Part shown: in pieces, positions 10,707-22,700 of the stretch
Layout of the letters: every line of letters begins with the position of its first letter
How positions within the stretch are numbered: position 1 is the stretch's first letter
Notes under the pieces: model-generated
What the model saw: the letters and a program-made list of their open reading frames with translations, nothing else
Database searches by the model: none
Told to the model about the DNA's origin: nothing
Translations under genes and position numbers: made by a program
From: Echinometra lucunter
Taxonomy: Eukaryota; Echinodermata; Echinoidea; Camarodonta; Echinometridae
Direction: 5' to 3'
DNA: 64,000 nt
Assembly (NCBI GenBank): GCA_029962745.1
Contig: CM057169.1
Coordinates: 18,006,566 to 18,070,565 of the forward strand

Positions 10707-13700
10707 CTACAAAAGGAAGAAGGTAGAAGGAAGTGGGTTAGAATTTCCATGTAAATGAAAAAAAAGCATATGAACTGATCACTCTTTGGCATAAAACAAT
10801 GATGGGTAATTTACTGCATGATTTATCATCTATTTCGCAATAAAAAACATAAAGCCAGTGAGTAAAAAAAAACAAAAAATTTCAAGACAGTCACATTAAG
10901 GTCTGAAAAATAAAGAAGAATAAAATAACTATTACCGGAGGTATTCTTTTATCCATATGACCTTTTGATACCAAACATCAATCCCCAATACACACCGAAA
11001 CATTAATATCACATAATAAACTTCAACAAAGAAAGTTAGAGAAAGAAATCATAAATGTGAAGATTACTTTAGAGGAAGAAAGAGAACCAAAACATTTTTT
11101 TAATTGTCCATACATGATATAAATTATCAACTGCCATAGGTTATAAATACTTTATATCATCTATTCATTCCTCAAATACATAATTACATATATTATATAT
11201 GAAATATGATCAAACTTGATGTCCTTCTTGTACTTAGTACACAAAGAATAAATATCATAAATGTTGGAAAGCTTCATGGTAACGATTTTAAAAGCATTTT
11301 TTTTTCTTCTTGTAATTCCAAAAGTTTGATATCAGAGCAAGATCTGCAAACCGGTAAACTTCATTCATTTGCAGATCATGCAACCAATCTAAAACAATGA
11401 TAGTAATACAGATATTATTTCTTGCTTTCTTAACCCATTCATGACAATTATTAGAAACCTTATTTGATCAGCTTTTCCTCAAATTGGTAACACAAGGATT
11501 TTTCTTTTTTTGTTTCATTTTTTTCTTACAAAAAAATTGTTGATCTGAAATGAATATAAATTGACAGGAAGAATGTTGAGAATTTTAAAATTTACCATTT
11601 TGCATAGAAATGATGATTTTGAACTATTGCATTGCCAATTTAAGGATTTTTGTTTTTAAAAATTCAGAATCAAATGGCACATACTAACACAACCAAAAAT
11701 GGGCACAGCATGGGCACAGATGATTTTAAACTATTGCATTGCCAATTTAAGGATTTGGGTACTTATTTTTGTTAAATAAAAAATTTCAGAACCAAATGGC
11801 ACATACTAACACAACCAAAAAATAAAATGGGCACAGCAAGTGTAGAATTTTTACTCTCTTTTCTCATGTTTTTGGTATAATATTTTGAGGGATGTACATC
11901 AAAAGTTACCAGGCCAAACTACACAATGTGGAATTCTGTCACGAATGAGTTAACCCATTCGTGACAGAGGTCCACATTTTGTGTTTGGCCTAATATCTTT
12001 TGATGCAAAGCCCTAAAAATTATACCAAATGCATGAGCAGAAAGAGCAAAAAATTCTACACAAACTGTGCCCATTTTGGTTGCGTCAATATTCGTTGTTT
12101 GATGCTGAAAATTTTTTAAAGGAAAATAAGCATTAAAATCCTTTAAATTGGCAATGTGATAGAAAGTCTAAAATCACCATTTTCCCCTGCAAATTGGCAA
12201 CTTTTTGACTTCTCATCATAATTTCTGTCAATTTATATTCATTTCAGATACATGACGTTTTATAAGAAAAATGTAGCAATAAAATAAAAATGTTGGTGTT
12301 GCCAATTTGAAGAATAAAAGCTGATCAAATTATTCTTTAAATAATTCCTGTCACGAATGGGTTAATTGGTAATTGGTTCTTACTCTCCACCATCACGGCT
12401 GGTTCCTTCCCTCCTCCATGGGCCAGCATCTCTCTCCTGTATTTCTCCCCCGTCTCCCGGCTGAGAGGGTCGCCGGCAAAGCACCGGTGCCAGACCTGGG
12501 AGGCAACAGCTCTGGAGTAGAGGTAGGAGTAATACTTGGCACCGTACCCTACCAAGTGGCCAAACCTCAGGTGCCACGCCTACGAAAAGGAGATTTAAAA
12601 AATGCAAGGCATTTGGTCATTTGCTGTCCTATATGTGACCAAGAAAGAAGAGAAATGGGCAAATAATAGTTTTTGTGTATTATGAGGTAAGTGAATAACT
12701 AAAACACTAACAAATACTCTAATTCTTGTTGATATCTGTACAAAGCTATTAAAGTCAAATCTGCTTTAGCAACTACCTGCATAGAAAGGATCGGTGGAGA
12801 TGTGCACCTCCACTGATCCTTAGTTAATCAGCTTTAAACTAATCAGCTTTCCATACGATGAATTCTACCCCTGTGTGAAAAGACCCTTTGACATGACTCA
12901 CTGTGCCTGGGACGTATGGAATGCTCGAGTGTCGGTTCTGGATCTCTTCCAGGATCTCCACAGTGGGTTTATCCAGGGGATGGTTCCCGTGATAGACCTG
13001 GTCCAGGATGGAGTAGAAGACCTGGGTCTGCATCTCGTAAGCAGAACCAAACTTTTTGGACTGGCACAGACGGTTGATCATCTCCTCCGGAAGAGTCTAG
13101 GATTAAAAAAAAGAAAAAGAAAAAAAAATGAACTTAAACACTCAAAATAGTTTTGGATCGATTCTCAAAATTGGTCCAAGTCAAACCTAGCTTAAGTTTC
13201 AATCCACTGATTTATGGAAAACCGTTGTCAACCCCAAGGTAAATATGCATTACTCTGAATAAAAAATAAACAAACTAAATTTCTCTGGTTATGAAATGAA
13301 AAGACAAACATTTCTGTATTTCCATACACTTTCAAGGGGATTAGCGCATGATCAAGAGGCTAACATCTCCATAGATTGGTGGACAACGTCCATCCTTTTA
13401 AAGGGGGTACCCAATGCTGAAACAATATTAGCTCATTTAAAAGAGCATGATTTTATTAGCAGAAAATCATCTGCCTAACGTTTTTTAAAAAGTCGTGTTG
13501 CCAAGAAAACCCCCAAATGTGATAAGATTTCAGGATATTTTTGACCCCTCAGCTGTGACCCAGTTCCAACTAGGTACCCACTTTTACGTCAAAATGACAT
13601 CAAAGTGGGTACCTTGTCGCGCACTTCTAGCAAAATGCGCACAAAGTATAATACATATTGTACAGTCCAGCGCGCAGCACAACTGCAATGCGCGAAGCTG

Positions 13701-16700
13701 GGTACCCACTTTTACGTCATACCTCATACTCAAATTATTTTTGTCAACTCTTGACTTTTTATGAGAAAATTAGCCAAAATGCACTTATTTTGATAGAAAT
13801 CATCAATTTTTTAATGTTATTCTTCTTAGAATTCTATTCTTGATCATATATCCAAAAATTTTTTTACCACAGTGTAATCTCTTTAAAATGTTTAGTTATA
13901 ATCCATGGCACTCACGTACCTCATCTGTTTGATGGTGTCTAGCAAACTCTCTCAGCACCCTGTAGTCATTGGCAAAGTACTCCATCAGTATAGAGGGGAC
14001 CTCAGCAAAATCTGTAGAACATCTCGTACCGGTAACATGTTGGTACCGTGTTCTTCCAAGCATGGCTGAAAAAAGGATATCAGATTTGATCAACATCAGG
14101 ATAGTACAAAATCTCTTTTTTTTTCTGCTGGTTGATTATCATCACCTGTCTAAATCACCAATATGATATGCCAAAAGCTTATATATTTCTTGTAGTGACA
14201 TCTTCTGTTACTAACACCCCATATTTATGATAAAGTATGTGTACACATCTATTACAATTGTAAACATATAATTCTATTCAATTACATGTTCGTTTAAATG
14301 TAAATTGATCCCTTTAGCCTGTGCTGCTAATCAGGTCATATAAAACAACAAATAAGGACATAAAAGAAATAAATATATAAACTATAACTAACAAAGTCTA
14401 TAACTAAATATGCGGCAGTACTCACAGTGGACTGCATGACCAAACTCATGAAACAAGTTCTCCATCATCTGTAGACAATAAAGGAGACACAAAAACAACC
14501 AAAAACATTAAATGTCAATTCATTCTTCTTTGTTATCAAAGAGTGCATGGAATCATTGGTAATATGGATGAAATGGCCATAAGTGCATGGAGAGAAGTAC
14601 TGCCCATTGTGTTACATGTAAAGCATGGCACACATGATTGATTCCCTTGTTTGGTTCATGCCTTTGTCATGTGCCATTTTGATTTTTGTAACAGCCTCCT
14701 TATTCACCTACCACAGCGCCTCATTCAAAGACTACAGATCATCCAAAACTCAGCAGCTCGACTAGTCACTCGCACTAGAAAACATGATTCAATATCTCCT
14801 GTCTTACGCAATTTACATTGGTTACCAGTCCAGTTTCGAATCCAGTTCAAGATTTTGTTACTAGCTTTCGAATGTTTTCATGGACTAGCTCCTTCGTATT
14901 TGAATGATCTACTCACTGTATACAAACCAACAAGACAGCTCCGATCTTGCACACAGAATCTGTTTATCATACCTCCAATTCAAACAAAAACATATGGCGA
15001 ACGTTCATTTGCTCATGCTGCATCAGTTTTATGGAATAACCTCCCAAACTCTCTTAGAAACATTGACACGATAGAGAAGTTTAAATCTGCACTTAAAACA
15101 CACTTATTCAAAACATATCTAAGTAGCCTAACAAAGTAAATTCAGTTACCTATCTTTCAGTCATGTCTTTCCTTTTCTTTTTCTCTCTCTTCAAGCGCAT
15201 AGGGACATACAGACGTAATGTGTTATGCGCTATACAAAAACTGTTCATTATTATTATTATTAGAAGGCATGTTAATCATATAACAAAGTATTTACTCACT
15301 CCATGTGTTAGCAGTGGAAGCGATCCTCCTCTTGAAGATCTAAAGGGGAACAGAGGAGAAAGATGAAGAAGGTAACTGCTCATGTAGTGTTTTGGCAGCA
15401 AACGGAAAATTGGCATGAACTGATTCAATATATAGTTTCTTTGTTTGATTGCTTTCATTTCTGCGTTCTGATAATACAATACAAATTATACATGTTTACA
15501 CAAATATTACATAAATGAAACATCATGGACAATTTATGTTATATGATTAACATAATATAAAGGATATAAACAAGAATAGAGAATATAAAACTTTTCTTTA
15601 TAAACCAAAGAGTTAAATCATAGAACACAGGAGACTGCCATCGTGAGCAGTTAGGCTGGAAATGGATGGCGGCCTCGAGTATAGCCATATAGTCCTGCCT
15701 TAAAAGATACGTGCATGAGATCATATGATACTCCATTCATGATTTCTGGAGAATTTCAGCATATAAATTTGAAACAAACGCAATGTAACAGTTACACTCT
15801 GCCTAGGCTAGGACCCATGCATCCCGATCACTCCCTGCGCAACGATCACAGTGCTTCTTACACTTGTCATATAAACCAAACTCTAACTGAATTTACACAT
15901 ATGCATGCCTTAAACCAAACTCTAACTGAATTTACACATATGCATGCCTTTTTGACTTTATGTCACTGATCAGAGATCAAAAATATTTTTTGCCTTTCAT
16001 TGGTTTAAAGACATTGGTTAACATTGTTATGATTTAAAAAAATCTTGTTTCGTTACTTGAAAATGGGATAAACATAAGGGTTATAGTGTAAAAATACCAT
16101 AAGGGTTATAGTGTAAAATTTCAAAGTATAATATCCACAGAAAGTATTTTTAAATATAAAAAATGTGAACCAATTTGAAAAATATACGAGGGTTGGTTGC
16201 ACAGAATAGACATAAGGAGTGCGCATGCGCGTATGACTCACCTTACCGTACTGTGTGTATTGGCGTAACACGCGGCAGGATGCACAAAACAGCATTTTCA
16301 AATTCAAGCAAAGTGGTCCTCTTAGTGATTGTCTCGTGAGACGAAGGATAATAAAATCGCCGTTTGCGTCTAACTTACACTTTTTTATCCTAAATTACGG
16401 TTGGTTTAAGGGTTTTTGAGTACAAATACAAGTACTCATACACATGTTTCATCTTAGTTTGAGAATTTTTTAAATCAGCTGCTCACAAAGTCATCCTTTA
16501 ATATTCAACTTGAGGAGGAAATAAAAACTTCACAGCATCTTGGTTTTGCTTTTGTCTTGCTACTGACCAACTGAAATCAAGGAAATCTGACAAATAGTTT
16601 TTGAAGGCCTACAAAAACTGTACCATAACCTTTAAAGCACATATTCAAGGCATCAGGCTCTTCACCCCGTTTTATAAAACTTGCTATCAATGACAAGGTG

Positions 16701-19700
16701 CAATAGCTGTTGTAAGCTACTGAAATCCTTGCATCTGATTGGCTGAGAGCAAATTTGTCCTAGAAATGTGGCAGTTGTTACTGATAACAAGTTTTATGAA
16801 ACGGGGCCCTGGACTGAGCCATCAGGCTCTGGACTGAGAATGAAGGGAATAAGCTGCTATATAAAACTGCATCCAATAATATTCCTCTGATCATGCTACA
16901 CAAACTTACGGTAGACTGCAGGCAAGTACGATCTTCGGCATCTGGTACGAGCCATCATCGAGTAACCTTCCGCCTCGTATCGTGAAATGGCAGTCCTGAT
17001 GAGGCTTGCCCGGACGGTGGAAGAAGTCACAGTAGATGTACCCTAGCAACCCTTCCTTCCGATGCCTAACCTCCTACATCACAAGGTAATAAAAATAGAG
17101 GCTATAACATCATTTCATAATTGGAAATCAGGATGTGTGAAATTAGGACAGTGATAAAAAATTGACTGATAAGGACAGAAAGATGAGGAAATTCATAAGA
17201 AATGACAAATATTAAATGATCCAATTTTTTTTAATTATCTGAATGCACCCATTCAAGGTTGCCATTAGTTACTCCAAAGAAGAAATCAAAAACACCAAAA
17301 AAAAATTAGGAGGCTATTGATATTACCTCAATTTGATGGCAAATCAAGAAGAGAATTCCCATTTCTACAAGCAGCCAGAAAATGTGTAGTCCCATACATG
17401 CAAATGCATGGCAGTGCTTTTCAGTGCACTTAAAGGGCATTTCCAGCAAGTTGCCTGGTTCTATTTGAGGAGCCTCCACTGAGTAATATTGTCAGCCACA
17501 CGATAAATCCTCCTAGCAGACAGCTTCACACTCTTTACTGTCCACCAGTCGGAGCCTTAGCTACACCAAACTTTGGCTAACCTGTTCCAGTGCAGGCTGC
17601 TGTTCCATCCACAAACCACACTTTGGCCAATATATCATCTGCCAAATGGGTCAGCAAAATGCATGTTGATGTAAAGTCAGCAGATGTGCACATATACGGA
17701 ACTTATTCTCTACAGAGGTACACTATTTCCACTGCCCTTTTTTTTCCATTTCCCACTGAGTCAGGATAAATAATAAATATCATTACCAGTTTCAACACAT
17801 CTGGTGACCAGACCTCTCCATGATCAGGTGGAACATTCTCCAGCTCTATGTTGTAGAGTTTGTCCATGAGAACCTGGAGACCTTCCATACACGCTCCCAG
17901 GGAGAAGTAGGGTGTGTAGTCTGAGGGACTGATGGCATATCTAAAATACAATATTCAATTCAAAACTGATAAACCAAGAGACACATGCAAACATATTATG
18001 TAGTGGCAGAAATATAATCATCATAAGTATTTTGTTGTTACAGAGAACCTCGCAATGCTTGTGCTTGCATTTTACTTATCCTGCATTAAAGTTATATGTA
18101 CGCAAATATATACTACACTGAGAGCAGACGGGTGTGAATTCCTTCAATTTTAATAGAAGGAATGCCCTTCCACGTCCCAGCATAAGATATAGAAAGTTCA
18201 AACCATGATTCATTCATTACATTATCACGCAGACTTGTATCGATTGTTGACATCTGCAAATGTTGAAATCACGTCAAAATCAAGAGAATCTAATAAAAAT
18301 ATCACAAAAGATTAATACCCCCCAAAATTGTAATGACTACAAAACATACATTTCTATTTTTTAAATATAATTATTTTTTTAAAAAATGTCTTGATTTAAG
18401 AAAGTTTCGCCTACCTCTCACTCCTTGTCAACCCCATGTAGAATGGTGGGTCCCAGGCAAACATTTCCTGCAATTAACAAAAAGAAATGTCAGGGTTCTC
18501 CCACTCTTAAACAGGGGTAAACACAACTCTTCCATAGTAAACATTAGGTATAAGCTCCATCACAAGGACAATAAAGACAATTTCTGAAGGTGACAGAGCA
18601 TAGTGATCACAATGTAAACAGAAACAAAAAGATTTCAAGGAAAACTAGAGTTTTAGGGCTCCATTTCAGCATTCATGGAGTAACTCCTTTAAAAATTGTA
18701 GTCACAAAATTTCCCCAACATGAAAAACACTTACAAAAGCAAATGTACATACATGTATAAGTCAACACAATCAGATGACTTAAACTAAGGAGTTGCAAAA
18801 ATAAGTTTGTAGTTGTAACTTACTGAAGAGGATGGGTTGTGCTGAGTCTTCACCCTCCGCAGTTCATCAAGTTCTTTCTCTACCCTGCAATTTTGGAGAC
18901 AACACAGAATAGCATAAATTGTAAATTTGGAACCAGCATGGTATTGACTCATTTCATACAGAGCTATTGCCCTTCTGATTCTAACACACCAAATGAGAAG
19001 TTGAACGAAGAAAAAAGTGGCAATGACAAAAAATAAAGGTAAAGAAGAAACGGCTCTATGAATACCATTCATTCTTTAAGTGACATATTCTCTTCTGTTT
19101 CAGTCATACATGTATTGTCAACATGATTAGCAGCAATGATAGAAGCTTTTCATGCAGCTGCCCTGATTATAAATTCTACAAGTAGAAAATAATGAAGCAT
19201 GTTCCCCAATGAAAACAGAGTTGAAATTCCCCCAACCCACATAATAATACAAGGGTATGGTCATGTGCAATCATTCTTGCAGGTAAATTGTGACATTGAC
19301 CTCATTAGACCTTTGACCTACATATGTGATCTTTGACCCCCCAAATAACATCAAGGTCCCTGTAAGCCATCTGCCATCCAAGTTAGGTTACAAATGGGGT
19401 TATAGTTCGAAAAATTACCAACCCCAGCAGGAACCTGCTGGTAAATTGTAACATTTGACCTCATTTGACCTTTGACCTACATATGTGACCTTTGACCCCC
19501 AAATAACATTGCGGTTCCTATAGAGCATCTACCATCCAAGTTTGGTTACAAATGGGCAAATGGTTGCAGAGTTATTCAAGTTTCATAAGCGTCACGGACG
19601 GACGGACGCCACAAAGGATTCCTTAGTCTCGCTCCACCTCGGTAACTCAACAAAAAATCATGAAAAAGGGGGCCCAATAAGCTCTAAATAATCCTCACAA

Positions 19701-22700
19701 ACCTGTCAAAAAGCTTCTCCGATGTAGCCGTCAAGAAGGACATGACATTCTCTGGACTGCCTGCCATCGTGCCCCTCAACGCTCGGTGGGCCCAGGTTGG
19801 GAATTCGACAAGATTGGCAAGCTCATGACGCCCGGCTAGCAGTCGGTCCAGGATCTCGGACTGGTCCTTGTTGGGGTGTAGGTAGATCTTGTAGGATGCT
19901 TCCCTGACCTGGAGAATGATTGGAGGAGACAGTAAATGATAACTAAGATTGATTTGATTCCACAAAATATTTTCTAAAGGGGTGCAATCACCAAAAGATA
20001 TGTTGCTCAGAATGTTTTACATTCCATGTTCCTAGAATACATTCAAAACAGCCTCTTAAAATATTACCGGTATTTCCCTTGGGAGAAATTGCAAGTTTAC
20101 ACGTGTATACGTAAATGAAGATACAAGCAACTTATAATAAGTGCATGGCATTCATGAGTAATGAAATGAACTCTAATCTGGGTTCCATGCGTATGATTTT
20201 TAAATTATACTTGCTTTTCCTCATTTGCCTTTACTGTTCAACCACAAAATGCCAATTAAAGTTTCATGAGGCTGGTTTTTACAGATACTATCTGGCACAA
20301 TAGTTGATTATGCAATTTCAAAATGGTAGACAGTAATTCTGCTCCTGTTAAAGGGTGCCATCACCTACATTTTTTTAAAACTCTGTACAGGCAATCAGAA
20401 ATATAAAGAATAACTTACTAGATCATTGGGACTATCGCTGTAGAGTGAGTTGATGGTAACATTGCTCCCATCTAGTGCGAAGCAATGTCTTATGTGTGGA
20501 GGGATTGTGTCTTTAGGTACGCTGTGACCCATCTGTGTGTTCTGAAGGAAATAGCTACCAAGCATCAACAGCTCCTCATTTAGGCTCACAAACTTTTTCC
20601 TCTGAAAAACAACAAGATAAATTGTTAAATTAAAAAAATATATAATTAAAAGGGTTTCAGAGAATTTTAAACAAATTAAGCAAAAAGGACGATGATAATA
20701 AGAATAATATTCTGGATTTTTATAGTGCCTAATACATCTCTGATGTCTCTAAACGGTTTACAGAAATATTATTATAAGCTACAGAAATCCTTGCATCTGA
20801 TTGGCTGAGAGAAAATTTGTCAAATAAATGTGGCAGTTGTTACTGATAACAAGTTTTATGAAATGGAGCCCACATCCTGCTCTGCAGAATTCTACCCATA
20901 ACAATTAGGAAGATACAATGTACCTTCTTTCTATAATTCTAAGAAAGCTGAGAAGATTTGTCTATTCTTGCAATGGAGATATGTGTAGGTAAACCCTAAT
21001 AAATTAAACCCTAGACAAATTGACATTAATACACCGTACCAACTCTCTATTAGTTCATTTCAAAACTTTTGTTTAACCCATTCATGACAGAGGGTCCACA
21101 TTTTGTGGTTTGGTCCAATAACTTTTGATGCAAAGCTCTAAAAATCATACCAAATACATCAGCAGAAAGAGCAATTTTCGTTGCATCAGTATTTGTTGTT
21201 TGATGCTGAAATTTTTAAAAAGGAAAATAATCATTAAAATCCTTAAATTGGCAATACAATGAAAATGTTAAAATTACTGTTTTTTCCTGTAAATTCGCAA
21301 CTTTATGACTTCTCATACATTCTGTCAATTTATATTTATTTCAGATACATGACGTTTTAAAAGAAAAATGTAGCAATAAAATAAAAACGTTGGTGTTGCC
21401 AATTTGAAGAATAAAAGCTGATCAAATGAGGCTTTAACTAATTCCTGTCACGAATGGGTTAATTAAGTTCTCACAGTGCTTTCTTCCAGATGGATTCCAC
21501 TCTGTTCAAAGTCAAACATGAAGAGCTGAGCAACCCTCTGGGACTCCTCATCCATGGATGACATCACAGCCCTGTCGTCTAGGAGACGCCGTAAAGACCT
21601 GTGCAGCTCCACGTTTGTGTTCAACCTAATTAGAAAAGTAGAAAATAAAGACTCCAATCAAAATTATTGTGATAATTATATATTTATTTTTTTCAAAGAT
21701 CTATTTACTTGTTATCCAAGAATAAATATTTCACACTTATTGTGATAATACATGATTGTTTGTTTTTCTTTAAAGAAGATCTATTTGGTATCCAAGAATA
21801 AACATTTCATGATCAGCCTAGTTATTGTTCAAGCTGTATAAACAATCTTCTACTTTAAGAAAGGAGAGAAAAGTGTCCCATAACTATACACATACCAGTG
21901 GCAGTGGGCATGCCTGCATGTATATATTAAAGCAGTCTTCTGATTCGAAACCAATATATTTCACTACTTAGCAATGCCTGATGATAGATTTTTATTCAGC
22001 AATTATTGCAATACTTTATACGTTGATGGTCTCACATAAGTATCTCCGATTTTAACAAATATGCAAATTCAAGGGTTCTTTACAAGTTCACTTTCCCCCC
22101 CCCCCCCAAAGTCAAAATTTCTATGGAAATCTGCAAGTATGCATACCCCAGTACACAGATCTTATCCCAGATGACACCAAATTCCACTTACACTTCTACT
22201 GTAGCACTGACAGCCATACAGGCATTCTCTGCAGCCTTGCGAAATTTCTCATCAGGATGAGCAATCCTCACAAAATCTGACTGAGATTGGGAGAAGAGGG
22301 GTTAAAGATGCTGCGACATGATTTATAGATTTTGCTTCATGTAAATCTTGTGAAAATCCTACAGGGCAGTACCATGACAGTTTGTGAGTCTTGGCGAAGT
22401 TTTTTTGGGGGGAGGGGTGGGGGGGGGAGGGGTGGGGGGGGGGGGGGAAGGGTAGGCTCGCTCCTTTGCGTGTGTGCAATACGCGATGTGCACTTAAGTT
22501 CGGTGGAAGGGGACGGATACTTCGGCATTTGTTTGTGTGTTCACAACTAGACTGGTTCGTTTACATGAACATTCAAAATGTCATGGCTGCCCTGTGGGAT
22601 TTTCACGAGCATTGTATGAAGCGCCATCTATAAATCAAGTCCGAGCAACTTAAATTGATAATTGCAATGTAGTCTCCACTGTGATGGAGTATAATGGTTA

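Noticed and set aside
11954..12361. MITE copy B as an introner (an intron made of the element)
   Set aside because: Element ends do not coincide with splice sites: donor is 18 nt outside and the acceptor is 1.25 kb beyond the other end.
12384..12579. Exon 15 as the terminal MIPEP exon with read-through C-terminus
   Set aside because: A good donor (GTAAGA) interrupts it after VMVE, and a phase-matched terminal exon with a family-like C-terminus lies at 10639-10706.
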